The position numbers were made by a program, and so were the translations under genes. DNA of 5,679 nucleotides, taken from JAXGPP01 sp964436865. Its GTDB lineage: Bacteria; Planctomycetota; Planctomycetia; Pirellulales; Thermoguttaceae. The DNA lies in assembly GCA_964436865.1 (NCBI GenBank), contig CAYTFK010000406.1, positions 1 to 5,679 on the forward strand, in the 5' to 3' direction. Shown here piece after piece: positions 1 through 5,679 of this stretch. Every line of letters starts with the position of its first letter. Position 1 is the first letter of the stretch. Under the pieces are notes generated by a model. The model searched no databases. It was not told the DNA's origin and was given only the letters and a program-made list of their open reading frames with translations.

Positions 1-100
1 CCAGAGCAGCCGCCGCGTCGACGAACTTGCGGCCGATGTAGCCCCACGCGCCGGCGATGGCGATTGATCGGGGGAGCGCGGGCGACGTTGAATCACTCAT
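1..100 (-). CDS. NAD(P)-binding Rossmann-fold oxidoreductase, N-terminal fragment
   Basis: Only the first 33 codons lie in the window; the gene runs off the left edge. The ATG is at 100-98. After a short polar leader (MSDSTSPALPRS) comes a hydrophobic beta strand and a dinucleotide-binding loop, IAIAGAWGYIGRKF, with glycines at residues 17, 20 and 23 (GxxGxxG), followed by a helix rich in alanine. This is the start of a Rossmann fold, as in Gfo/Idh/MocA-type sugar dehydrogenases or NAD-dependent epimerases/SDRs. My recollection of similar planctomycete proteins favours the Gfo/Idh/MocA type, but the fragment cannot decide. The start codon lies inside the last codons of the upstream ceramidase-family gene (8-base overlap), which points to translational coupling. 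A G-rich stretch and an AAGG lie just upstream but are not a well-spaced ribosome site. The reading frame and overlap are seen directly; the family is inferred. Confidence 0.72.
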   Translation of the reverse strand, partial: MSDSTSPALPRSIAIAGAWGYIGRKFVDAAAAL

Positions 101-1487
101 CCTTGCCGCCACCCCCTGTCTCGGCCGCGGCTCCAACCGGCCGCCGGGCCATCTCCAGCACCTTGCCTACAATCCGCTCCTCGATCGACGGTGCGAACGC
201 GCCCGGCAAGGAACCGTAGACCATCGCCCCGCCCGCCTCGTAGCCCCCCTCGTTGAGGACGCGGAGAGAAGGAATGTAGCCGAACACATCGTTGCTGTAG
301 GCCGCCACCCACACCGCCTCACCGGTCAGTTCGCGCTTCAGCCGCAGCGAGTAGTCCACGACCGCCTCGCCCGCCAGGGCGACCAACGTTAGGCTGTTTC
401 CGAATCGCACCACCTGGATCGGATAGGCGTACGTCGAACGGATCGCTCCCTTCTCGTCAAGCTCCTTGAGCAGCCGCTTCGCATGTGTGGCCTCGACACC
501 TTTACCACTAGCCGTCTTCTCGAGTTCCTGCCGGCTGGGGGGCGGCGCGAAATCGATGGCAACCTCCTCCATCGCGACGCTGAGCGGACCGTCGAGCGGC
601 CGGGGTACCGTCTCGAGCGCTGCCTCCACGGCCGAAGCCAGCGCCCGGCCGTGCCACTCAACGTGCTGTAGCTGATGCCGCGGGTAAGGGTTCTGGTCGG
701 CACCGCAGCCGGCCATAAACATCGCCGTTGCGCCAGGATGCAATTGTTCCAGGCACTGCTGGGCATATCCAGCGTAGTCGCCGCGGTACAGGTAGTCGCC
801 CAGAGTCGTGTTGTGACAGGCGTAGCCGAAAAGAAGGGCCACCAGTTTCCCCTCCGCGTCGGAAACGCGCAGGACCGGTACTTCGTGGTCGACCGGGCCG
901 TCGTAATGGGGAGCGTTTGCATAGCCTTTGTCCGTCGGCCGACGGCGGTTCATGGCGAAGCCCGCGCGGCCGCGGACGAAATCGAGCCTGGCCGGCGCCA
1001 GCCGCTCGGCCGCCTGGGTCACGACGGTCACCAGATTGGCTCGTAACTGGTCGGCATACTGCTCGACCGCCTGGACAACTTCCGCCGGCCGCTCGTCGGC
1101 TGCGACCCTGGCGAGCCGGACCTCCGGGCCGCAGTGGGTATGCGAGGCATTGACGATGAGCGACGCGGAATCGATGCCGGCCTTTTCGTGCACTTGGTTG
1201 CCCAGCCAATCGCGCAACTCGCGCGGAATGCCGATCAGGTCCAGCGTAAGAAACGCGACGCGGGCGCCACCCGAGTCTTCGATCACCATCGCCTTGGCGA
1301 ACAGGTCCTGAGCCACGCCCTCCGAGAGGCCCTTGCGGGCGGCGTAGCCGGCCATGGGGAGTGGGCTTTGCGGCGTGATCTTCACCGTGGCCACGCCCAC
1401 CTTCCACGGCGGCGTTTCGGCCGCGTGCGACGAGCAGGCCAGACCCAGTGCCAGCATTACGGCGGCGCAACCAAAACTCGTTCTCAT
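93..1487 (-). CDS. Secreted neutral/alkaline ceramidase-family protein (N-terminal domain only)
   Basis: A 464-residue protein. The ATG at 1487-1485 is chosen over an upstream in-frame extension to 1706 because it begins a clear signal peptide (MRTSFGCAAVMLALGLACSS, then HAAE with likely cleavage near residues 22-24) and has GGAAAG six bases upstream (1494-1499). The body matches the neutral/alkaline non-lysosomal ceramidase N-terminal domain, a zinc amidase that cleaves the N-acyl bond of ceramide. It starts with VGVATVKITPQ and MAGYAARKG (30-53). NASHTHCGP (113-121) carries His116 and His118, MNRRR (179-183) follows, and ACHNTT holds His225. LAGE holds Glu374, and Tyr404 and Tyr416 lie near the C-terminus. 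From the known family structures, His116, His225, Glu374 and Tyr404 should be the zinc ligands. The family's GD-x-S-P-N nucleophile motif is replaced by GCGADQNPYPR (260-270), which has no serine. The C-terminal immunoglobulin-like domain of true ceramidases is absent. Activity on ceramide is therefore uncertain; another amide or ester is possible. LGLAC at 14-18 resembles a weak lipobox. It is probably co-translated with the overlapping oxidoreductase gene. Confidence 0.88.
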   Translation of the reverse strand: MRTSFGCAAVMLALGLACSSHAAETPPWKVGVATVKITPQSPLPMAGYAARKGLSEGVAQDLFAKAMVIEDSGGARVAFLTLDLIGIPRELRDWLGNQVHEKAGIDSASLIVNASHTHCGPEVRLARVAADERPAEVVQAVEQYADQLRANLVTVVTQAAERLAPARLDFVRGRAGFAMNRRRPTDKGYANAPHYDGPVDHEVPVLRVSDAEGKLVALLFGYACHNTTLGDYLYRGDYAGYAQQCLEQLHPGATAMFMAGCGADQNPYPRHQLQHVEWHGRALASAVEAALETVPRPLDGPLSVAMEEVAIDFAPPPSRQELEKTASGKGVEATHAKRLLKELDEKGAIRSTYAYPIQVVRFGNSLTLVALAGEAVVDYSLRLKRELTGEAVWVAAYSNDVFGYIPSLRVLNEGGYEAGGAMVYGSLPGAFAPSIEERIVGKVLEMARRPVGAAAETGGGGKDE

Positions 1488-1553
1488 GGCGGTCTTTCCA
1501 GCGTAAGAGGCGGTACGGGCATTCTCTGAGCGGAACCTATCGCAGGCACGCCC

Positions 1554-1582
1554 ATTGTGCCGCTCCGGCGGGCGGTTTTCAA
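1554..1582 (-). promoter_or_regulatory. Candidate sigma70-type promoter for the ceramidase-family gene
   Basis: Read on the minus strand, TTGAAA (1582-1577) and CACAAT (1559-1554) are separated by exactly 17 bases. They match the -35 consensus at 5 of 6 positions and the -10 consensus at 4 of 6. Transcription would begin near 1547, about 60 bases before the ATG at 1487. The gap from the upstream acyltransferase gene (227 bases) is large enough to need its own promoter. The match is by eye only, and planctomycete promoters are poorly characterised. Confidence 0.3.
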
Positions 1583-1651
1583 CACTGTCAGGCCCAGGAT
1601 GAATGAGCCGCCTCACGGCGCGAAGCCCAACGCCTCGATCTGCGACGCCGA

Positions 1652-1688
1652 GGCATGTCCACGCCTGGGAGCCGTGGGACATGGTGCC
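1652..1688. repeat. Imperfect inverted repeat (hairpin) after the acyltransferase gene
   Basis: CATGTCC (1654-1660) plus ACG (1661-1663) pairs with CGT (1673-1675) and GGACATG (1677-1683). There is one bulged G (1676) and a 9-base loop. An outer GG (1652-1653) can pair with CC (1687-1688) across a 3-base bulge. It lies 27 bases beyond the acyltransferase stop, so it could act as a transcription terminator or RNA-stabilising stem for that gene, but no T-run follows on the minus strand. Its form, a GC-rich stem with CATG and CCACG arms in an intergenic gap, also resembles dispersed REP-like palindromes. Whether it is repeated elsewhere cannot be seen here. Confidence 0.45.
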
Positions 1689-1714
1689 CTGCGAAGGCCT
1701 GTCCACGTTGTCGA

Positions 1715-2926
1715 TCAGGCCAGTGCTTCGGCGGGGGTTGCGCCAGAAACGGGATGGCCGTCGAGGAGAGCCTGGACGTGTTGCTCCAATCGCCGCGTGA
1801 GCGCGGCGGCGGCATCCTTGGCACGCTCGGTCGAGACGGGAATTGGTTCGCCGAAGGTGACCGTCACGCGCCGCGAGCCGCGGATGGTGGCCGTCTTGAC
1901 ACCCAAAACGTCCTCCTCGAACTTGTCGAGCGTTTCGGCCATGCGCTCGGTTGTGGGACGCTCCTCGACGTAGTTGCCCGGATAGCTGAATAGCTGGACG
2001 ACGAAGAACATGTCGTCGAGATCCGAAAGCACGGCCTGGCGGCCGGGATCATCCGGTGTCATCGACTGCAGGCGATTGATGAGGCATTGGCGAACGGCCT
2101 TCACGCGTTCCGGCACCGCCTGCCGCGAGCAGTCGAGGTCGTGGCGGGCTTCGATGTGATCGAGGATGAAGTCCATCAGTTCTGCCACCCGGCGAGGCAA
2201 GAGACCGGACGACGTGTGGCCGAGGAATTCGATCTCCTTCAGCGCCAAGGCGCCTTCGGCGAAGTGATAGATCCGTTCGGGGAGCGACAGATCGGGCCGC
2301 GGACGCCAGTGGATCGACCGTTCGAGGCGATCCATCAGGCGGAGCAGGTCGGGGGTGGGATCCTCGATATAGCGATACTGCATGCCACACGGGATGCAGA
2401 CGACCGGCCGCCCGCCTTTTCGCGCGGCCAGTAACGCCATGGCCGCCGGCCCTTCACGAAAGGGAGTGATGCGGTCGTTGAGGTGATAGACCTCTCCTTC
2501 GGGAAACACAACCAGCGGGAATTCGCCTTTCTCCAGCACGCTGACCGCTTGGCGGAATGCCTGCATGTCGGTCCCTTCGCGATCGATGCTGAAGCAACCG
2601 TGATGCGCCAGCGCCCGCCGCCGAATGACACTGCTGCGCTGAAAGACCTGCCAGGCCACCATGATGAAGAACGGAGTGCCAATCGCGTCGGCAGCGGCGT
2701 AGGTGGCGTAGCAGTCGGCATGGCTGGAGTGGTTCGGGGTGATCAGCACGCCCATTCCTTGGGCCAACGCTTCGCGCACGTGCTCAGCGCCTCGGACTTC
2801 CACTTCGACGAGTCGCTGAACGCGGTGCTGCTGGCGCAGGCGGACGGGCTTCCAGAACTCGATCCACCGGGCGCTCAGTCTCGGCGGCCACCATTGTGGC
2901 GGCTTCTCGAACGGCTGGCGGTTCAT
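1715..2926 (-). CDS. 1-acyl-sn-glycerol-3-phosphate acyltransferase-like protein (PlsC family)
   Basis: A 403-residue protein of the lysophospholipid acyltransferase (LPLAT/PlsC) family. Such enzymes transfer a fatty acyl chain to lysophosphatidic acid or a similar acceptor at the inner face of the membrane. All four family blocks are visible. NHSSHAD (65-71) gives the catalytic H66-x4-D71. CFSIDREG (111-118) is the block with the substrate-binding Arg116. FPEGE (141-145) is the phosphate-contacting block, and CIPCGMQY (177-184) is the IP block. The acyltransferase domain covers roughly residues 35-230. The remaining 170 or so residues are charged, probably helical, and longer than in classic PlsC (about 240 residues), so the exact acceptor is unknown. 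No strong transmembrane helix is seen, only an amphipathic, tryptophan-rich N-terminus (QWWPPRLSARWIEFW). The ATG at 2926-2924 has a weak AGGG about 8 bases upstream. It lies upstream of, and on the same strand as, the ceramidase-family gene but 227 bases away, so shared transcription is uncertain. No symbol is given because the substrate is not proven. Confidence 0.88.
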   Translation of the reverse strand: MNRQPFEKPPQWWPPRLSARWIEFWKPVRLRQQHRVQRLVEVEVRGAEHVREALAQGMGVLITPNHSSHADCYATYAAADAIGTPFFIMVAWQVFQRSSVIRRRALAHHGCFSIDREGTDMQAFRQAVSVLEKGEFPLVVFPEGEVYHLNDRITPFREGPAAMALLAARKGGRPVVCIPCGMQYRYIEDPTPDLLRLMDRLERSIHWRPRPDLSLPERIYHFAEGALALKEIEFLGHTSSGLLPRRVAELMDFILDHIEARHDLDCSRQAVPERVKAVRQCLINRLQSMTPDDPGRQAVLSDLDDMFFVVQLFSYPGNYVEERPTTERMAETLDKFEEDVLGVKTATIRGSRRVTVTFGEPIPVSTERAKDAAAALTRRLEQHVQALLDGHPVSGATPAEALA

Positions 2927-3014
2927 GGCGAGACCCTGTGAAGAGAAGGAATCGAGCCGAATTCCATGTGTTGACGAGCAGCAAGCCAGTGCATCCCGGC
3001 CGCCAAAGTACTAT

Positions 3015-3051
3015 GGCGTGAGCGCCGCGGCGGTACCACGCGATAGCGTGG
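3015..3051. repeat. Two adjacent small hairpins
   Basis: GGCG (3015-3018) pairs with CGCC (3023-3026) around TGAG. Ten bases on, CCACGC (3036-3041) pairs perfectly with GCGTGG (3046-3051) around a GATA loop. On either strand these could fold in a leader RNA or, as DNA palindromes, bind a dimeric regulator. They lie about 90-125 bases upstream of the acyltransferase ATG on the minus strand. The pairing is seen directly; any role is a guess. Confidence 0.4.
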
Positions 3052-3073
3052 CAAATCATGGGTTGATTCTGGC

Positions 3074-3098
3074 GCATTTTGCCCCTCAAAGGAAATGC
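3074..3098. repeat. Short inverted repeat GCATTT/AAATGC
   Basis: GCATTT (3074-3079) is complementary to AAATGC (3093-3098), and an inner CCT/AGG pair (3084-3086 with 3090-3092) flanks a CAA loop, leaving a 4-base bulge on one side. The hexanucleotide AAAGGA occurs at 3088-3093 and again at 3111-3116, 23 bases apart (about two helical turns). It lies upstream of the candidate -35 box of the DUF1501 gene, so an operator is conceivable, but arms this short can occur by chance. Confidence 0.25.
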
Positions 3099-3162
3099 TG
3101 CAATGCCTCTAAAGGAGTGGTACTGCGGTTCACGTTCTTCAATTTCGTCACGGAGCCACCGT

Positions 3163-3192
3163 TTGACTTATTTCAGCTACACCTGTACTAAT
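3163..3192 (+). promoter_or_regulatory. Candidate sigma70-type promoter for the DUF1501-cytochrome operon
   Basis: TTGACT (3163-3168) matches the -35 consensus at 5 of 6 positions. ACTAAT (3187-3192) matches the -10 consensus at 4 of 6, with an 18-base spacer; TACTAA at 3186-3191 is a weaker reading with 17 bases. Transcription would start near 3199, giving a leader of about 40 bases to the ATG at 3240. It is the best promoter-like pair I could find in this gap, and it lies in its locally AT-richer part. Identified by eye only. Confidence 0.4.
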
Positions 3193-3226
3193 TCTCTCAA
3201 AAACAGGGGCGACGATTTCCCCGGAT

Positions 3227-3231
3227 GGAGG
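3227..3231 (+). promoter_or_regulatory. Ribosome binding site that fixes the DUF1501 start
   Basis: GGAGG is followed by an 8-base spacer and the ATG at 3240. It overlaps the first codons of a longer reading of the frame that would start at 3225, and no comparable site precedes that ATG. The start at 3240 is therefore preferred. Confidence 0.8.
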
Positions 3232-3239
3232 TTGCGTCC

Positions 3240-4703
3240 ATGCTGGTCATTCCTGGCGGCCGAGGCAAGGACACGTGCGATGGCATTACCCGGCGGGAGC
3301 TCTTGCGGATTGGCGGATCGGCCCTGCTGGGTCTGAGCCTCGCCGATGTGCTCGCCGTCGAACGGACGGCGGTGGCAGGCGAACCGGCGGGTGGCGGCCC
3401 CGGGTGGGGCAAGGCCAAGAGCGTGATTCTCGTCTTTCTACAGGGGGGGCCGAGCCATATTGACCTCTGGGATCCGAAACCTGAAGCCCCGGAGAGCGTT
3501 CGCAGCCCGTTCAAAAGCATCAAGACAAAGGTCGCCGGCGTCGAGTTCACCGAACTATTGCCCAAACTGGCACAGGTGATCGACCGCGCAACGCTCATCC
3601 GTTCGATGAGCTATTCGCCGAACGGGTTGTTCAACCACACGGCGGCGATCTACCAGATGCTCACCGGGTACACGGCCGACCGAGTGAGCCCCAGCGGGCA
3701 ACTTGACCCGCCCAGTCCCAAAGATTTCCCCAACGTGGGCTCGAACATCATCCGGCTCAAACCGCCGGAGGTGCCGATGCTGCCGTTCGTGATGATGCCA
3801 CGTCCGCTCCAGGAGAGCAACGTGATCGGCAAAGCGGGAACCGCCGGATTCCTCGGCCGAGCCTACGATCCCTATTACCTCTACCCACCCGGCGACGATC
3901 TCGACATGGGGAAGATGGAGCGGATCCAGGTGGACGACTTGGCGCTGCGGCCGGAGACGTCGCAGGGCCGGATGGAGCGACGAGCCAGGCTTCGCGAGGT
4001 GATCAACGCCGGCATGCCGGAGATCGACAAGGCGGTGGCCAAGTATGATCTCAACGAATACTACGACCAGGCCCTGGGGCTGGTGCTTTCGGGCCGGGCG
4101 CGCAAAGCCTTCGACCTGCATGAAGAGGGAAACGAGATCCGCGATCGCTACGGCCGCAATACGTTCGGCCAGAGCCTGCTGCTGGCCCGGCGGCTGATCG
4201 AAGCCGGCACGAGGTTCGTCGAGGTGAACTGGCCCAAGGTAGCCAATTCCGACCGGCATTCGTGGGATATGCACACGGACCTCCCGAAACGCATCCAGGG
4301 CGAGGCAGCGCCAATGCTCGACGCCGGGCTTTCGTCGCTGTTGGACGACATGGACGCACGAGGATTGCTGGATGAGACGCTGGTTGTGGCCGTGGGGGAA
4401 TTCGGCCGTGCGCCGCAGCGCGGTGTGAGCACGTCGGGCAACGGCAATTCGGCCGACGGCCGCGATCATTGGCCTTATTGTTTCACGGCGGTGATCGCGG
4501 GGGCGGGCATCAAGCGCGGCAATGTGTACGGCACGAGCGACGCCACCGCGTCGGCTCCGCTGGAGTATCCAGTTCACCCGACCGATCTGCTGGCCACCAT
4601 CTACCATGCCGTGGGGATCGATCCACTGACGATCGTCTACAACCACCTCAACCAGCCGCGCGAACTGGTGAAGGGCAATACGGTTACGGGGCTGTTTGCG
4701 TGA
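3240..4703 (+). CDS. DUF1501 family protein, probably Tat-exported
   Basis: A 487-residue DUF1501 protein, a family abundant in planctomycetes and placed in the alkaline phosphatase/sulfatase-like superfamily; its reaction and substrate are not established. The N-terminus has a twin-arginine motif, TRRELLR (17-23), followed by a hydrophobic stretch IGGSALLGLSLADVLAV (24-40), so folded export by Tat is likely. Family landmarks follow in order: VFLQGGPSHIDLWDPKP (65-81), with Asp75 and Asp78 as likely metal or active-site residues; LTGY (141-144); HSWDMH (340-345); VAVGEFGRAP (383-392); GRDHWP (407-412); and HPTDLLATIYHAVGID (446-461). The length is normal and the frame is intact. The start at 3240 is set by GGAGG at 3227-3231. 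The next gene begins 36 bases after the stop, with its own ribosome site, so the two are probably one operon. In planctomycetes DUF1501 genes commonly sit beside cytochrome (PSCyt1/DUF1549/DUF1553) genes, which suggests joint work outside the cytoplasmic membrane; this is known association, not proven function. Confidence 0.93.
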   Translation: MLVIPGGRGKDTCDGITRRELLRIGGSALLGLSLADVLAVERTAVAGEPAGGGPGWGKAKSVILVFLQGGPSHIDLWDPKPEAPESVRSPFKSIKTKVAGVEFTELLPKLAQVIDRATLIRSMSYSPNGLFNHTAAIYQMLTGYTADRVSPSGQLDPPSPKDFPNVGSNIIRLKPPEVPMLPFVMMPRPLQESNVIGKAGTAGFLGRAYDPYYLYPPGDDLDMGKMERIQVDDLALRPETSQGRMERRARLREVINAGMPEIDKAVAKYDLNEYYDQALGLVLSGRARKAFDLHEEGNEIRDRYGRNTFGQSLLLARRLIEAGTRFVEVNWPKVANSDRHSWDMHTDLPKRIQGEAAPMLDAGLSSLLDDMDARGLLDETLVVAVGEFGRAPQRGVSTSGNGNSADGRDHWPYCFTAVIAGAGIKRGNVYGTSDATASAPLEYPVHPTDLLATIYHAVGIDPLTIVYNHLNQPRELVKGNTVTGLFA

Positions 4704-4728
4704 ACGGGTTCCGGCAAGAGAAATGTGC

Positions 4729-4732
4729 GGAG
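4729..4732 (+). promoter_or_regulatory. Ribosome binding site of the cytochrome-WD40 gene
   Basis: GGAG lies 7 bases before the ATG at 4740, within the 36-base gap after the DUF1501 stop. It supports this ATG as the start; the next in-frame ATG (residue 23) would cut away most of the signal peptide. Confidence 0.7.
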
Positions 4733-4739
4733 TGAATCC

Positions 4740-5679
4740 ATGCCGCTGAAGCGCCTTTCCGTTGCGGCCTTGGTGGCCGTGGCTCTGCTCATCACTACCG
4801 CGGTCATGGCGGCGGAGCCGTCGCCGGACGATTCTGGCCGTCCCGTGAGCTTCTACCGCGATATCCGGCCCATCTTCCAGGAGAACTGCCTGGGTTGCCA
4901 CCAACCGGCTCGACGCGACGGCAAGCTCGACATGACGACGGTCGAGGCGTTGCTCAAGGGGGGCGAAACGGAAGAGCCTGGTTTTGAGCCGGGCAATGCC
5001 GAGGAGAGCATGATCGTGATCCTCTTGGAAGATGGATCGATGCCGAAGGATCGCGATCCGCTGTCGCCAGACCAGATCGCCTTGATTCGCCGCTGGATCG
5101 ATGCCGGTGCGGAGGATGATACGCCGGCCACTGCCAGGACCGCGATTGACCAGAAAAATCCGCCACGCTACACGGCAGCACCGCAGGTGACGGCCCTCGA
5201 TTTCTCTCCGGACGGGGCTCTGCTGGCAGTCTCCGGCTATCACGAGGTGTTGCTGCACAAGGCTGACGGATCGGAGATCGTCGGGCGGCTGGTGGGGCTT
5301 TCGGAGCGGATCGAGTCGGTGGCCTTTTCACCCGACGGGACTCGCTTGGCGGTGGTCGGGGGCTCGCCTTCGCGCATGGGGGAAGTGCAGATCTGGAACG
5401 TGGCCGAGAAGAAGCTCGAGGTCTCGCAACCGGTCACGTACGACACGTTATATGGCGCGAGCTGGTCGCCCGACGGGAAGCTGCTGGCTTTCGGCTGCTC
5501 CGACAACACGTTTCGCGCAATCGACACCGGTTCCGGCAAGCAGGTTTTCTTCCAGGGAGCGCATGAAGACTGGGTGCTCGACACGGTGTTCTCCAAGGAC
5601 GGCAGTCATCTGATCTCGGTGAGCCGCGACCGCTCGATGAAGCTCTCGGAAGTGGCTACCGAGCGGTTCATCGACAACA
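4740..5679 (+). CDS. Secreted planctomycete cytochrome c (PSCyt1)-WD40 repeat protein, 3' end missing
   Basis: The frame is open from the ATG at 4740 to the window end (313 codons), so the C-terminus is missing. A signal peptide is clear: MPLKR, then a hydrophobic core of about 16 residues and AVMAAE, with cleavage near residues 24-25. Residues 36-126 form a planctomycete-type cytochrome c domain (PSCyt1): VSFYRDIRPIFQENCLGCHQ contains one haem-binding CxxCH (Cys50, Cys53, His54). GSMPKD (99-104) offers Met101 as a possible distal ligand, and LIRRWIDAGA (115-124) is the typical closing helix. From about residue 148, WD40/beta-propeller blades begin, marked by repeated FSPDG-type turns: DFSPDG (154-159), AFSPDG (195-200), WSPDGK (242-247) and FSKDG (284-288), with QIWNV (217-221) closing one blade. 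About four blades are visible; a full propeller would need roughly seven. The likely role is redox or scaffold work in the periplasm together with the DUF1501 partner, but no substrate is known. The codons look continuous, with no frameshift. Confidence 0.9.
   Translation, partial: MPLKRLSVAALVAVALLITTAVMAAEPSPDDSGRPVSFYRDIRPIFQENCLGCHQPARRDGKLDMTTVEALLKGGETEEPGFEPGNAEESMIVILLEDGSMPKDRDPLSPDQIALIRRWIDAGAEDDTPATARTAIDQKNPPRYTAAPQVTALDFSPDGALLAVSGYHEVLLHKADGSEIVGRLVGLSERIESVAFSPDGTRLAVVGGSPSRMGEVQIWNVAEKKLEVSQPVTYDTLYGASWSPDGKLLAFGCSDNTFRAIDTGSGKQVFFQGAHEDWVLDTVFSKDGSHLISVSRDRSMKLSEVATERFIDN

Larger units (their letters stand above)
2927..3239. other. Divergent intergenic region, no gene supported
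   Basis: This is the 313-base gap between the minus-strand acyltransferase and the plus-strand DUF1501 gene, so it should hold promoters for both. Short frames exist on both strands, but they look like no known protein and have no good ribosome site. The stretch is less GC-rich in its right half (about 3060-3210), as expected for a promoter region. It contains the inverted repeats and candidate plus-strand promoter listed separately. I could not find a convincing minus-strand promoter for the acyltransferase. Confidence 0.6.

Noticed and set aside
14..18. Lipoprotein reading of the ceramidase-family signal peptide (protein residues 14-18, LGLAC)
   Set aside because: Glycine at the -3 position is a poor lipobox, and a good signal peptidase I site (SHA/AE) follows within a few residues, so ordinary secretion is preferred though not certain. 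The coordinates here are residue numbers of the protein encoded at 93-1487.
658..1470. A 270-codon minus-strand frame inside the ceramidase-family gene
   Set aside because: It is a +1 shadow frame of the real gene, rich in Arg, Gly and Pro, with no family motif and no ribosome site.
1488..1706. A 73-residue N-terminal extension of the ceramidase-family protein to an ATG at 1706
   Set aside because: It would bury the signal peptide inside the protein. The extension has no recognisable sequence, and the ATG at 1487 has its own ribosome site.
2784..3089. A 101-codon minus-strand frame across the acyltransferase start and the intergenic region
   Set aside because: It overlaps the well-supported acyltransferase in another frame, has no recognisable domain and no good ribosome site.
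3225..3239. An earlier DUF1501 start at 3225, adding five residues
   Set aside because: The GGAGG at 3227-3231 is correctly spaced for the ATG at 3240 and would lie inside the coding region if translation began at 3225.
3079..3336. A plus-strand frame beginning with a doubled MPLK-like sequence
   Set aside because: It starts at TTG without a ribosome site, runs through the candidate promoter into the DUF1501 gene in another frame, and resembles no known protein. The doubled motif reflects only a short imperfect direct repeat.
3555..5258. A 567-codon open frame on the minus strand opposite the DUF1501 and cytochrome genes
   Set aside because: It is antisense to two genes with clear family motifs, signal peptides and ribosome sites. 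Its translation is rich in Arg and His, shows no recognisable domain, and is what GC-rich codon bias produces on the opposite strand.

Overview
The window looks like chromosomal DNA from a planctomycete, probably of the Pirellulales type. This rests on recognition of families, not on a database search. It holds a DUF1501 protein followed by a planctomycete-type cytochrome c (PSCyt1)/WD40 fusion, a secreted protein of the neutral-ceramidase N-terminal family, and GC-rich coding DNA with long antisense shadow ORFs.

There are two oppositely oriented gene blocks. The left block (1-2926) is on the minus strand. In transcription order it has a lysophosphatidic-acid-type acyltransferase (2926-1715), a 227-base gap with a hairpin and a possible promoter, a secreted metal-dependent ceramidase-family protein (1487-93), and the first 33 codons of a Rossmann-fold NAD(P)-binding oxidoreductase (100-1). 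The oxidoreductase start overlaps the ceramidase-family stop by 8 bases, so those two are probably co-translated.

The right block is on the plus strand. It has a probably Tat-exported DUF1501 protein (3240-4703) and, 36 bases later, a secreted protein with one CxxCH haem site and at least three or four WD40 blades (4740 to beyond the window end). Both have clear Shine-Dalgarno sites and most likely form an operon. A plausible sigma70-type promoter lies at 3163-3192.

The divergent intergenic stretch (2927-3239) has several short inverted repeats and no convincing gene. Functionally, the left block suggests lipid or envelope work (acyl transfer, amide hydrolysis) and the right block is one of the exported DUF1501/cytochrome modules characteristic of planctomycetes, whose substrate is not established. 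I see no mobile element, CRISPR array, tRNA or rRNA, and no clear evidence for a wholly new system. The most notable points are the ceramidase-family protein that keeps its metal site but seems to lack the usual nucleophilic serine, and the DUF1501-cytochrome-WD40 module.
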